Source: Lewinellaceae bacterium
Lineage (GTDB): Bacteria; Bacteroidota; Bacteroidia; Chitinophagales; Saprospiraceae
Reading direction: 5' to 3'
Assembly: GCA_020636045.1 (NCBI GenBank)
Contig: JACJYP010000002.1
Span: 551,108 to 615,107 of the forward strand
Length of the DNA: 64,000 nt
A model generated the notes under the pieces. That model searched no databases, was not told the origin of the DNA, and was given only the letters and a program-made list of their open reading frames with translations. Made by a program: the position numbers and the translations under genes. Below are positions 18,927 through 27,455 of this stretch, piece after piece. Position 1 is the first letter of the stretch. Every line of letters begins with the position of its first letter.

Positions 18927-19970
18927 ATGATCAATCGTCGAATCGTCAGTACCCTGCTTGCGGGCATCGCATCGGTGTTTGCTGCCAGCGGGCAGGTGAA
19001 GCCGGACTATTTTCCCGAAGATGTGGATTCCCAACTCGGGAATACCGAGATCCGCTGTTTTTGCAAACCCGGCGTGCGCGACAAATCGCGATCAAGGGGG
19101 CTGGAACTCGCCTATGGACTGGCGGGTAAAGGTTCGTACGAACCGGAGGACGATACTTATAACCCGCCGTTCAGTTCGTACCGCCAATGGCATTACTTCG
19201 AGTTCGATCTGAAAGTACCGGTGATCAACAAACCCGGCCTTAAAGTGCTGGCGGGGTACCGCTATATCGGCGAATCCATCAATTTCAAAGCCATCGGGCA
19301 GGATTTCAGAGAAGCCTTCGAAACCCTGGATAAAAAACTGTTGAACAGCAACTCGATCAGCGCGATGCTGACAAAAGTGTTTAATGAAAAGCACTACTTC
19401 ATCATGCGGCTGCGCAATTCTTCCAACGGTAATTATTCAGGGATTCGGTTGTACGATAAACGTTACAACATTATAAAGGCCCTTGCCATGTATGGCATCA
19501 AACCCTCCGAAGATTTTGAATGGGGGTTCGGCCTCAACTACTCCAGCGGTTTTCGCAACCGCACCAACCTGCTGCCATTCGTGTTGTACAATCGCAATTT
19601 CAACCGGAAATGGGCGATCGAGTCCGCATTGCCGGCCTATGTGTTTATCCGCCGTAATATCAGCGCGGAGACCATCGTGCTGGGCGGCGTGGAATACAGC
19701 AGCCAGTCGTACCGGCTCAGCGTCGACAAAACCCACAATGAAATGCTCGATTACGCCTACAATCATTCGGAAATACTGGGCTCTGTTCGGCTGGAACAGC
19801 AACTGGCGCCCTGGGTGTGGGCGCAGTTAAAGGTCGGCTATCGCTATAACCTGAGCAGCGACTTCGAATCCAAAGCCGATAACAGCCCCGCATTCCAGGT
19901 AGAACCTACAAATGCGCCGTTCCTCAACCTCAGTGTGTTTTTATCGCCTCCGGCAAAATATGTTAAGTAA
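18927..19970 (+). CDS. DUF6268-type outer-membrane barrel protein
   Basis: It has 347 residues from ATG 18927; a TTG at 18903 would put extra residues before the signal peptide. The signal peptide runs to about residue 22 (AASGQ). The rest is alternating amphipathic strands with aromatic girdles (YRQWHYFEFDLKVPV, YRYIGESINF) and a C-terminal strand FLNLSVFLS, fitting a transenvelope barrel. It probably matches the DUF6268 family. The function is unknown. It is downstream of the phosphoesterase-barrel gene and convergent with the SdiA-regulated-like gene. Confidence 0.75.
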   Translation: MINRRIVSTLLAGIASVFAASGQVKPDYFPEDVDSQLGNTEIRCFCKPGVRDKSRSRGLELAYGLAGKGSYEPEDDTYNPPFSSYRQWHYFEFDLKVPVINKPGLKVLAGYRYIGESINFKAIGQDFREAFETLDKKLLNSNSISAMLTKVFNEKHYFIMRLRNSSNGNYSGIRLYDKRYNIIKALAMYGIKPSEDFEWGFGLNYSSGFRNRTNLLPFVLYNRNFNRKWAIESALPAYVFIRRNISAETIVLGGVEYSSQSYRLSVDKTHNEMLDYAYNHSEILGSVRLEQQLAPWVWAQLKVGYRYNLSSDFESKADNSPAFQVEPTNAPFLNLSVFLSPPAKYVK

Positions 19971-19974
19971 CGCA

Positions 19975-20076
19975 AGTGGCGCCAACCTCTGGTTGGCAAT
20001 TACGCGTGTAGTGCTAACCTCCGGTTGGCAATTACATCCCGGAGTTACTTTTCGCCAACCAGAGGTTGGCGCCACT
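19975..20076. repeat. Palindromic repeat cluster, family P, locus 1
   Basis: Three copies of the 17-bp palindrome GCCAACC-TCT-GGTTGGC lie at 19981-19997, 20013-20029 (diverged, GCTAACCTCCGGTTGGC) and 20054-20070. The outer segments 19975-19997 and 20054-20076 form a perfect 23-bp inverted repeat. It fills the gap between two convergent genes and could act as a two-way terminator. The same palindrome occurs at 56855-56970. Confidence 0.92.
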
Positions 20077-20977
20077 TTGAAAAGCGGAGGATACGGCCGC
20101 TTTGTTTGCGGCCTTCCGTGCTGATATACAACCTGCCCAGGCGATCGAAGCATATGCCCTCCGGCTGCGGCAAGATGTCGGCAGGCAAAGCGGCCACACC
20201 GGCGATCCGGCCGTCTTCGTGTACGGCAACAATTGACTTGCCGACGGAAGCAATCACGTACAACAGGCTGTCGGCAGGGTGGACTGCCAGTCCTGACGGG
20301 CTGAATGCCGTGGAGGCATGTTCTGTGGAGAAGAAGTCATTCAAACGCTGGACGAGGCCGCCCGGCAGCCTTTTTTGGGCTGCGATAGTATCCCGGTTCA
20401 GCAAATAAACGGGGGATTCTAAAAATTGATCGTTGTGCAGATCATAGGCATATACGGCCTTTTTCCCTTTAAAACGGGCGCCTTCACCTGCTTCCCCTTT
20501 ACAGGCGAGCAACAATCGTCCGTGCAGGGCGTCGTAACAAAGTCCTTCCACATTATTGCCTCCATGCAGACTTGTTTCAATGGTCTCTGTTTTGCCATCG
20601 GGAGAGATGCGATATAGTTTTCCGTTGCTTTTTACTACGTAAATATATTCACCTACGGCCTCAATGCCTTCATAGTCGCCGTGTCTGGCGAATTCCAGCG
20701 TGCTGTCGATCGCACCGTTTTCAAGATTGATAAAAAAAACGATCCCTTCCTCGTCATTGACGGCGAGCAGGTGATGTCCATCGGATGAAAGGCTCAACCC
20801 CGAAATCTCACGCAGGGACGGTGGCAATACGATAGTGGTGTCGGGTGCGTCGAAGCGATAAGGGAAGGAACTTTCCCCTTTACTGGTGTCAGAAGACCCG
20901 GACTGGCAGGCCCAAACGGACAGGATCAGCGCGCACAGGGTGCAGCAATAGCGTATATATCCTGCATCCGGCAACAA
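20045..20977 (-). CDS. SdiA-regulated-domain lipoprotein (beta-propeller/NHL-like)
   Basis: It has 310 residues. The start appears to be TTG at 20977, directly abutting the accD stop, because the frame has no ATG. Lipobox VWAC follows a hydrophobic stretch (Cys24). The body has repeated blades such as ISGLSLSSDGHHLLAVNDEEG, NVEGLCYDALHGRLLLAC and PEGICFDRLGRLYISTEG, as in SdiA-regulated family proteins, which are calcium-binding propellers. The final ten or so residues and the TAA lie inside a palindromic repeat copy, so this 3' end was probably remodelled by repeat insertion. Likely co-transcribed with accD. Confidence 0.85.
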   Translation of the reverse strand: MLPDAGYIRYCCTLCALILSVWACQSGSSDTSKGESSFPYRFDAPDTTIVLPPSLREISGLSLSSDGHHLLAVNDEEGIVFFINLENGAIDSTLEFARHGDYEGIEAVGEYIYVVKSNGKLYRISPDGKTETIETSLHGGNNVEGLCYDALHGRLLLACKGEAGEGARFKGKKAVYAYDLHNDQFLESPVYLLNRDTIAAQKRLPGGLVQRLNDFFSTEHASTAFSPSGLAVHPADSLLYVIASVGKSIVAVHEDGRIAGVAALPADILPQPEGICFDRLGRLYISTEGRKQSGRILRFSKWRQPLVGEK

Positions 20978-21832
20978 TTAATGGCCGTTTTTATGGAACA
21001 GGGACAGCAGGTCGCCGACCGTTTCCTTCAGGTCTTGCCGGTTGACCACCAGATCGACAAAGCCGTTTTCCAGCAAAAACTCTGAAGTCTGAAATCCTTC
21101 CGGCAGGTCGCGTTTGATGGTTTCGCGGATCACCCGCGGTCCGGCGAAGCCGATCAGGGCGCCCGGTTCGGCGAGGTTGATATCGCCCAACATGGCAAAA
21201 GATGCCGTGACGCCGCCGGTGGTGGGATCGGTCATGAGCGAGAGGTATGGGAGGCGCGCCTTGGCGAGCAGCGTGAGTTTGGCGCTTGTTTTGGCCATTT
21301 GCATCAGGGAGAACGCACTTTCCATCATGCGCGCGCCGCCCGACTTGGAGATGATCAGCAGGGCTGATTTGGTTTCCAGCGAACGGTCGATCGCCAGCGA
21401 GATCTTTTCACCCACAACGGAGCCCATGGATCCGCCGATAAATTTAAAATCCATAGATGCCACCACCAGGCGGTGTCCGTTGACTTTTCCTTCCGCAACG
21501 GCTAGGGCGTCGTTGAGGCCCGTCTTTTTCCGGGTTTCCTCCAGGCGCCTGTCGTAGGGCTTCAGGTCGGTGAATTTCAGGAAATCAATGGAGATCAGGT
21601 TGTCGAACAGGGTAGTGTAGGAATCACCGTCGAACAGCAGATCGAAATATTCCTTCGAGCCAATGGCGGTATGGTAATCGCATTTCGGGCATTTGTAAAA
21701 ATTGTCGCGCAGTTCGCGGGTCGTACTGGCCTGTTTGCAGTTTTTACACTGAAACCAAATGCCTTCAGGCACGTCTTTTTTCGACTTGGTGGCGGTTGAA
21801 ATACCTTCTCGCAGTCGTTTGTACCAACTCAT
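20978..21832 (-). CDS. accD: Acetyl-CoA carboxylase carboxyltransferase subunit beta
   Basis: It transfers the carboxyl group from biotin to acetyl-CoA, forming malonyl-CoA for fatty acid synthesis; the partner is AccA. It has 284 residues from ATG 21832 (MSWYKRLREG). The zinc ribbon has Cys29, Cys32, Cys48 and Cys51. The carboxyltransferase core contains FIGGSMGSVVGEKI, SGGARMMES, and TDPTTGGVTASFAMLGDI. It is full length and divergent from ccmB. Confidence 0.98.
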   Translation of the reverse strand: MSWYKRLREGISTATKSKKDVPEGIWFQCKNCKQASTTRELRDNFYKCPKCDYHTAIGSKEYFDLLFDGDSYTTLFDNLISIDFLKFTDLKPYDRRLEETRKKTGLNDALAVAEGKVNGHRLVVASMDFKFIGGSMGSVVGEKISLAIDRSLETKSALLIISKSGGARMMESAFSLMQMAKTSAKLTLLAKARLPYLSLMTDPTTGGVTASFAMLGDINLAEPGALIGFAGPRVIRETIKRDLPEGFQTSEFLLENGFVDLVVNRQDLKETVGDLLSLFHKNGH

Positions 21833-21873
21833 AGGCTGTCTTTGATTGATTCTGGCAGGTTGCCCGGGAAGTG

Positions 21874-21881
21874 CAAAGATA
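21874..21881 (-). promoter_or_regulatory. TATCTTTG promoter element for accD
   Basis: On the minus strand this matches TAnnTTTG exactly, 41 bp upstream of the accD ATG. It is enclosed by a GTGC/GCAC dyad (21871-21874 and 21883-21886). Confidence 0.45.
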
Positions 21882-21949
21882 GCGCACCTGCTGAAAATCG
21901 CGCGGTAAAAAGTGAGTACCTGCAAAAGAGGAATACGCGCAGGTGCTGT

Positions 21950-21957
21950 TACCTTTG
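21950..21957 (+). promoter_or_regulatory. TACCTTTG promoter-like element for ccmB
   Basis: It matches TAnnTTTG exactly and ends 6 bp before ATG 21964, implying a nearly leaderless message if used. Confidence 0.4.
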
Positions 21958-21963
21958 CCGGTG

Positions 21964-22620
21964 ATGAACCTGCGTATGTTGTGGATATTGCTCCGCAAGG
22001 AGTTTTTGCTGGAGTTTCGCCAGCGCTATGCCATCAGCGGCATCGTGTTGTACGTATTCAGCATGGTGTTCGTAGTGTACATATCCAGTATAAAGGTACA
22101 GCCGCCCGTGTGGAACATTTTGTTCTGGCTTATCGTTCTGTTCGCCTCCATCAACGCCGTGGTAAAAAGTTTTGTGCAGGAGAGCGGCGCCAGACAGTTG
22201 TATTATTACCAACTCGCCGACCCTGCGATGCTGTTGCTGGCCAAGATCCTTTACAACACCCTGTTGTTGCTGGTGCTGAGTGTTCTGGCATTCGGCGCTT
22301 ACAGCGTGGTAGCGGGCAATCCGGTGAAAGATGCAGGGCTTTTTGCCCTTGTGCTGCTATTGGGCAGCCTGGGGTTTTCCATTGCCTTTACATTTATCGC
22401 CTCTATCGCTGCCAAGGCGAACAACAGCGCCACGCTGATGGCCATTTTGAGTTTTCCGGTCATTTTGCCTGTTTTGCTCACCCTCGTGCGCCTTTCCCAG
22501 ATCGCGCTCCGGCTCATTCAGGACACCTCTTACAAGCGCGATATCGTCAATCTGCTGGCCATCGATGCGATCCTGATCACCCTGACCTTCATTTTGTTTC
22601 CCTATATCTGGAAAGACTGA
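21964..22620 (+). CDS. ccmB: Heme exporter subunit CcmB
   Basis: This is the membrane component of the CcmABCD heme-handling complex for cytochrome c maturation. It has 218 residues from ATG 21964. It starts with a short cytosolic RMLWILLRKEFLLEFRQRYA, then six predicted membrane segments (about 25-45, 50-70, 95-120, 130-155, 160-180, 195-215). It is followed by ccmC and ccmD on the same strand. A ccmA ATPase gene is not in the window. Confidence 0.93.
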   Translation: MNLRMLWILLRKEFLLEFRQRYAISGIVLYVFSMVFVVYISSIKVQPPVWNILFWLIVLFASINAVVKSFVQESGARQLYYYQLADPAMLLLAKILYNTLLLLVLSVLAFGAYSVVAGNPVKDAGLFALVLLLGSLGFSIAFTFIASIAAKANNSATLMAILSFPVILPVLLTLVRLSQIALRLIQDTSYKRDIVNLLAIDAILITLTFILFPYIWKD

Positions 22621-22731
22621 ACTCAAGTCAGGTATTGTCTGCAACACTTTTTGGCCGAAAACTGATTTTGGAAACCCGGTTTAGCCCTACATTGGCGCGT
22701 ACTTTTTTTATTCAAATACTGCGACTCAGAA

Positions 22732-23778
22732 ATGTGGTGGAAATCGCTTTCCGTTTTACTGATCGTGTACGTGCTGATCGCCGGTCTGCTCGTACCGCTC
22801 AAACCCGGCATTACGTACGTGAAGCCCGACACCGCCCGCTCGGGGCAGCAACTGGAGCTTGCATTTCACGGGTATAATTCATTTTACACGCAATCACCTG
22901 CTGGTAGCATCCGCATCTGGCTGCAATACGATTCGCTCAATGCCGTGGCCGGCGAAAACATCCGCGTGCTCGACGATACTACCATATCGGCCGTATTTAC
23001 CCTGCCGGTTCAACTGCCGCGTCCGACGCCTTCGGTAATGCTGAACGCCATCATCGACCATCCGGCTGACGGTGTTTCGTTGCTGCCCGATGCCCTGGAA
23101 CTGCTGAAGGACACTGCCAGCGCTACCTCGCAGGGCTCCTGGACCCTGCACCCGGTTTCCGATCTTCATATCAAGTCCGATTTCACATTCCCTTACCGCA
23201 ATGTGATCTACGAGAGTATCCGGAATACCTACTTTCATGTGCCCATGTGGTTTGTGTTAATGTTTCTGTTTATCGCTTCAGTGGTGTACAGCATTCGGTA
23301 TCTCAACAATCCGCGGCCGGAGTTCGACCGGAGAGCGGCAGGCTACGCCGAGACCGGCCTGCTGTTCGGCGGACTGGGGCTGATCACGGGCATGTTGTGG
23401 GCGCATTACGCCTGGGGAGCGGCCTGGAGCAACGACATCAAGCAACTGATGACGGCGGTAGCCCTGCTGGTCTATCTGGCCTATTTTATCCTGCGGCGTT
23501 CGTTCGACGAGCCCGAAAAGGGCGCGCGCCTGGCAGCGGTGTATAACATCTTCGCTTTTTCGTCGCTGATCCCTTTGCTGTATATCGTGCCGCGCATGTT
23601 TGCCAGCCTGCACCCGGGCGCTACCGGCAACCCGGCTTTCGGGAGCCAGGACCTCGACAATACCATGCGCATGGTGTTTTATCCCTCTATCATCGGGTTC
23701 AGTCTGCTGGGTTTCTGGATCGCCGAATTGCGCATCCGCTACCGGAGGCTGGAAGACAAGGCAATGGACCTGGATTGA
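22732..23778 (+). CDS. ccmC: Cytochrome c assembly protein CcmC (CcsA/CcmC family), with periplasmic insert
   Basis: It has 348 residues. The first helix (about 6-25) is followed by a soluble extracytoplasmic insert to about 160, absent in proteobacterial CcmC. Then come five membrane helices with HVPMWFVLMFLF and the tryptophan-rich heme-binding segment WAHYAWGAAWSND (WxxWxxD-type). The N-terminal insert is often seen in Bacteroidota homologues. It lies between ccmB and ccmD and presents heme to CcmE. Confidence 0.92.
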   Translation: MWWKSLSVLLIVYVLIAGLLVPLKPGITYVKPDTARSGQQLELAFHGYNSFYTQSPAGSIRIWLQYDSLNAVAGENIRVLDDTTISAVFTLPVQLPRPTPSVMLNAIIDHPADGVSLLPDALELLKDTASATSQGSWTLHPVSDLHIKSDFTFPYRNVIYESIRNTYFHVPMWFVLMFLFIASVVYSIRYLNNPRPEFDRRAAGYAETGLLFGGLGLITGMLWAHYAWGAAWSNDIKQLMTAVALLVYLAYFILRRSFDEPEKGARLAAVYNIFAFSSLIPLLYIVPRMFASLHPGATGNPAFGSQDLDNTMRMVFYPSIIGFSLLGFWIAELRIRYRRLEDKAMDLD

Positions 23779-23841
23779 GACTTTTGATAGGTGTGGATTC
23801 CCATATCCTATTTTCATTTATCGAAAAAAAACTTTGGGAAC

Positions 23842-24081
23842 ATGAAATTTTTCAAATCACGTAAATTTTTAATAATCATTCTGCTTCTGGCAATATCTTT
23901 GCCCTCGTTATTGGCGCAGGGAAACCGCGATTTTATGCGTGAAACCGGCAAGATCAATGTCGTAGTCGGCGTTGTTTTGCTCATCTTTCTCGGCATCGTC
24001 GGCTACCTTGTTCGCCTTGAGCGTAAACTAACCAAATTAGAGCACCAAATCAACGACGACAAAAATGAGTGGACAAATTAG
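23842..24081 (+). CDS. ccmD: CcmD family protein
   Basis: It has 79 residues from ATG 23842. A signal-like N-terminal helix (8-24) ends in SLLAQ. The CcmD module follows, with RETGKINVVVGVVLLIFLG as a membrane helix and a charged tail GYLVRLERKLTKLE. It stabilises the CcmC-heme-CcmE complex in other bacteria. It overlaps the next gene, gdhA, by 17 bp, so translation may be coupled. Confidence 0.85.
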   Translation: MKFFKSRKFLIIILLLAISLPSLLAQGNRDFMRETGKINVVVGVVLLIFLGIVGYLVRLERKLTKLEHQINDDKNEWTN

Positions 24082-25480
24082 TTTCTTTGAAAGTGTTGGG
24101 AACTACGTTGAAAAGGCAGCGGCATACACCGACATTCCGAAAGGCCTGCTTCAGCAGATCAAAGCCTGCAACCTCGTACTGAGGATCCGTTTCCCGATCC
24201 GCGTCAACGGCGATTACCAGGTGATCGAGGCGTATCGCGCGCAGCACAGCCACCACCGGCTGCCGACCAAAGGCGGCATCCGCTATGCAGAAAGCGTCGA
24301 CCAGGACGAGGTAATGGCCCTGGCAGCCCTCATGACCTACAAGTGCGCACTCGTGGACGTGCCTTTTGGCGGCGCCAAGGGTGGTATCAAGATCAACCCC
24401 GCCAATTACACGGTAGAACAACTCCAGAACATCACCCGCCGCTACACCACCGAGCTGGTGAAAAAGAACTTTATCGGTCCCGGTATTGACGTTCCGGCGC
24501 CTGATTACGGCACCGGTCCCCGTGAGATGGCCTGGATTCTGGATACCTACCAGGCATTCCGCCACGGCGAGATCGATTCCATCGGCTGTGTTACAGGCAA
24601 GCCCGTTACCCAAAACGGTATCCGCGGCCGCGCAGAAGCCACCGGCCGGGGTGTGTTTTACGGCCTCCGGGAATGCATGTCGCATGAGGCGGATATGAAA
24701 AAAATAGGCCTGTCAAAAGGCATCGCCGGCAAGACGATGGTGGTGCAGGGCCTCGGTAATGTGGGTAGCAATGCTGCGCTCATCAGCCAGCATGAGGGCG
24801 ATGTGAAAGTGATCGGCGTTGCCGAGCGCGAAGGTTCGATCTACAGCGAAAAAGGCATCGACGTTGAAAAACTGCTCGCTTTCCGCGCAGAGACGGGATC
24901 CATTATCGGATTCCCGGGTACAAAATCACTGCCCAACAACCTCGATGCACTTGAACTCGACTGCGACATCCTCGTACCCGCAGCGCTGGAAAACCAGATC
25001 ACGCTGTCCAATGCCGACCGCATCAAAGCCAAGGTCATTGCCGAAGCCGCCAACGGCCCTGTTACGGCGGATGCCGATCCTATCCTGCTCAAAAAAGGCA
25101 TTATTATCCTGCCTGACTTTTATATCAATGCAGGCGGTGTGACAGTGTCTTATTTCGAGTGGCTGAAAAACCTGTCGCACCACCGCTTCGGCCGTCTCGA
25201 GAACCGCTTCCAGCACAATGCTTTTGAAGGCATTCTGAACAAGGTGCAGGAAATGACCGGCAAAACGATCGGAGACCGCGAGCGCGATTTCCTGACCCGT
25301 GGCGGCACGGAAGTAGAACTGGTAAACTCGGGCCTTGAAGATACGATGATCACAGCCTACCAGCAGATCCGCGATACCGTGCTTCAGCACCCGAAGATCG
25401 AGGATGTGCGGACGGCAGCGTTCGTATGCTCACTTAAGAAAATAGCCAGCGACTATATCTCCATGGGTATTTTCCCGTGA
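24065..25480 (+). CDS. gdhA: Glutamate dehydrogenase (Glu/Leu/Phe/Val dehydrogenase family)
   Basis: It interconverts glutamate with 2-oxoglutarate and ammonia using NAD(P). It has 471 residues. The substrate domain has RLPTKGGIRY (Lys69) and the catalytic FGGAKGGIKI (Lys105). The Rossmann part has GLGNVGSNAA. The stretch AANGPVTADADPILL and the C-terminal helix region are as in hexameric GDHs. It starts inside the end of ccmD and is followed by a strong terminator and an Lrp-type regulator gene, a likely controller. Confidence 0.95.
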   Translation: MSGQISFFESVGNYVEKAAAYTDIPKGLLQQIKACNLVLRIRFPIRVNGDYQVIEAYRAQHSHHRLPTKGGIRYAESVDQDEVMALAALMTYKCALVDVPFGGAKGGIKINPANYTVEQLQNITRRYTTELVKKNFIGPGIDVPAPDYGTGPREMAWILDTYQAFRHGEIDSIGCVTGKPVTQNGIRGRAEATGRGVFYGLRECMSHEADMKKIGLSKGIAGKTMVVQGLGNVGSNAALISQHEGDVKVIGVAEREGSIYSEKGIDVEKLLAFRAETGSIIGFPGTKSLPNNLDALELDCDILVPAALENQITLSNADRIKAKVIAEAANGPVTADADPILLKKGIIILPDFYINAGGVTVSYFEWLKNLSHHRFGRLENRFQHNAFEGILNKVQEMTGKTIGDRERDFLTRGGTEVELVNSGLEDTMITAYQQIRDTVLQHPKIEDVRTAAFVCSLKKIASDYISMGIFP

Positions 25481-25534
25481 TCCAAAACGGCTGGTTGCGG
25501 GCATCTCCTGATCCGAAACTGGACGATTCTTTGG

Positions 25535-25602
25535 AAAAAGGTTGAATCCGCAGGATATCTTTGGCAAATTATTGCCGGATACCTGTGGATTCGGCCTTTT
25601 TT
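25535..25602 (+). terminator. Long-stem terminator of gdhA
   Basis: Arms of about 30 nt (from AAAAAGGTTGAATCCGCAGG, paired with CCTGTGGATTCGGCCTTTTT) form an imperfect stem with GC-rich core and G-U pairs, closed by GGCAA-ATTA-TTGCC. It ends in TTTTTT and lies 55 bp past the stop. Confidence 0.88.
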
Positions 25603-25746
25603 AATATATGTTACCTTTCTTTATATAATTAACAAATATTTTTTGGTGTAGGTGGAGATTTTGACTAAGTTGATCCAAACATTAAGTTCGTCAATCGATA
25701 AAAACGCTTTATTAACAAAATTTACAAAGGTTTATCCGGGTTTTGC

Positions 25747-25777
25747 TTGCACATAATTTTTTATCGCCCTACCTTTG
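25747..25777 (+). promoter_or_regulatory. Bacteroidota-type promoter of the lrp-like gene
   Basis: TTG at 25747-25749 and TACCTTTG at 25770-25777 are separated by 20 bp, fitting the -33/-7 architecture. The start codon is 46 bp downstream. This is the best two-box promoter in the window. Confidence 0.55.
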
Positions 25778-25823
25778 GGGAAATTTTGCAAACCAAAATA
25801 ATATTTCATAAAGCAGCCTCGCT

Positions 25824-26303
25824 ATGTCAGAGAAACTGGATAAAATAGACCTGAAAATCCTGAAAATACTACAGGAGAACAGCAAGATCACCAACCTCGA
25901 CCTTTCCAAGAAAATAGGCCTTTCCCCGGCCCCGACGCTGGAACGCGTAAAAAAACTGGAGCAAAGCGATATTATACAGAGCTATCATGCCCAGGTGAAT
26001 CCCCAGATGATGGGCCTCAATGTTAAAACCTTTGTGCTCGTTTCGCTGGCATGGAAACGCGAAAACGCGCTCAACAGCTTTCTGGAAAAAATATCCCAGA
26101 TCGATGAGGTGACCGAATGTTACATCATCACCGGCGAAGCCGATTTCCTGATGAAGATCGTTTGCCGCGATATTCCGACATACGAGCAGCTCCTTTTCAA
26201 AACGATCAGCCAGATAGAGGAGATCGAGCGCCTCAAGACGCTGATGACGCTTTCCACGGTCAAGGATTCCAAGATCCTTCCGTACAACTACGACGAGAAG
26301 TAA
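25824..26303 (+). CDS. Lrp/AsnC family transcriptional regulator
   Basis: It has 159 residues. The N-terminal helix-turn-helix spans about 8-55 (LDKIDLKILKILQENSKI, then LSKKIGLSPAPTLERVKKLE). The C-terminal RAM effector domain spans about 72-150 (VLVSLAWKRE, YIITGEADFLMKIVC). Its position after glutamate dehydrogenase suggests amino-acid responsive control of that gene, which is inference. It ends at a strong terminator. Confidence 0.95.
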   Translation: MSEKLDKIDLKILKILQENSKITNLDLSKKIGLSPAPTLERVKKLEQSDIIQSYHAQVNPQMMGLNVKTFVLVSLAWKRENALNSFLEKISQIDEVTECYIITGEADFLMKIVCRDIPTYEQLLFKTISQIEEIERLKTLMTLSTVKDSKILPYNYDEK

Positions 26304-26600
26304 GAACGGGCAGCGCCCCGGCTACGCAAATCCCCCGTGCGGAATTTCCACACGGGGGATTTTTTTGTGCCTAACGCGCCTTTTTTTCTTCTTTTCTGTT
26401 CTCTGTGCACGTAAATGCAATACTATTATCATTCCTGCAACATTCGTCCGGGTGTTTGGCAGAAATGTCCCGCACCTTGGTTCCTGTGTCCGGGCAGCCT
26501 GGCTGATATGTGCTCCACCTTTGCGACGAAAGGTTTTTATCCACCACCACACATTCAGTCCTAACCAGACACATTTTATTAACCAAACACACACCAAGCT
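26304..26600. other. Intergenic region after the Lrp-like gene
   Basis: The hairpin terminator takes up 26328-26366. The rest (about 230 bp) is pyrimidine-rich, with no clear gene. CACCTTTG at 26516-26523 is a one-mismatch relative of the promoter box upstream of the next gene. Confidence 0.5.
26328..26366 (+). terminator. Rho-independent terminator of the Lrp-like gene
   Basis: A 12-bp stem (AAATCCCCCGTG at 26328-26339 with CACGGGGGATTT at 26351-26362) is followed by a T-run. The gene stop is 25 bp upstream. Confidence 0.93.
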
Positions 26601-27329
26601 ATGAACAGATCACTGAAAAATTTCGTCGCCTTTACCCTTCTGCTGAGCGCCCTAACCGTTACGGCCGAGCCGGCTCCCTCCATGATCGTACGGATTTCGA
26701 AGGGCGACGATGCCAAATCGATCGCACTGCAACTGGCCAACCTGCAGAAATACCGCACCCAGATCGCCGTGCAGGACCTTGCCGGCAAACTATGGTATTC
26801 GGAATACGTTGAACGCGAAGACGGGTTCGCTCAAAAACTCGACCTGAGCGCCTTGCCTGACGGCGCCTATATCTGTTTTGTCAAAAACCGGGCGGGAGAA
26901 TACACGCGCTCGTTCAGCCTGCGCGGCACGGCGCTTGTTTTTTTCGAAAATGGCAGCAAATGCAACTCTGGAGCGGCAGTATTTGTCCATACGGGGAAAG
27001 AGCGTCCTGCCATGGCGCGTATCGCTGCAGTTTCAGATGCCATACGGCTGCAGTTGAACAACCTGATGAAAAGTGATGTGCTGATCCAGTTGCACGTACC
27101 CGGTGTCGGGGTGGCATTTCAGGAGCAGGTATCCGGTGAAAACGGCTATGCCAAAATGATCCGCCTCGGCGGGATGGATACGGGCAATTATCTGCTTTAC
27201 CTGAAAATCGGCAACACCATGCTCATGCAGCACCTCGAACTGACAAAAGAGGGTGTGCAAATGGGTGCGCTGGAACACCTCGATCAGGCATCACAGGATG
27301 GGGCCGACGACATGGCCGGGACCAAATGA
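26601..27329 (+). CDS. Secreted hypothetical protein
   Basis: It has 242 residues with a signal peptide (NFVAFTLLLSALTVTAEP, cleavage near residue 22). Two similar beta-sandwich halves are visible: both contain an opening 'I-R/L-Q-L-x-N-L' strand and a closing 'L-P/M-D-x-G-x-Y' strand, with YICFVKNRAGEY and YLLYLKIGNTML. This suggests tandem secretion-system/DUF3244-like domains. No catalytic motif. It precedes the two-component sensor on the same strand but is separated by a terminator. Confidence 0.78.
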   Translation: MNRSLKNFVAFTLLLSALTVTAEPAPSMIVRISKGDDAKSIALQLANLQKYRTQIAVQDLAGKLWYSEYVEREDGFAQKLDLSALPDGAYICFVKNRAGEYTRSFSLRGTALVFFENGSKCNSGAAVFVHTGKERPAMARIAAVSDAIRLQLNNLMKSDVLIQLHVPGVGVAFQEQVSGENGYAKMIRLGGMDTGNYLLYLKIGNTMLMQHLELTKEGVQMGALEHLDQASQDGADDMAGTK

Positions 27330-27356
27330 CACAAGACGCAAAATTTCATATGATAT

Positions 27357-27390
27357 GGCAGGGCAGGTTGTAACAACCTCCCTGCCTTTA
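27357..27390 (+). terminator. Hairpin terminator between secreted protein and sensor genes
   Basis: The arms GGCAGGGCAGGTTG (27357-27370) and CAACCTCCCTGCC (27374-27386) form a 13-bp stem with one bulge and a 3-nt loop, followed by TTTA. Confidence 0.7.
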
Positions 27391-27455
27391 ACGCCTAAGT
27401 ATCGGTATTTAAGCGTGCATTTCGAAAACAAAACATGGCATTGGGAATCGGAAAT

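Larger units (their letters stand above)
25481..25823. other. Intergenic region between gdhA and lrp-like gene
   Basis: The first half holds the gdhA terminator hairpin (25535-25602). The second half is AT-rich (25603-25760) and ends in a promoter with TTG and TACCTTTG (25747-25777). No small gene was recognised. Confidence 0.7.
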
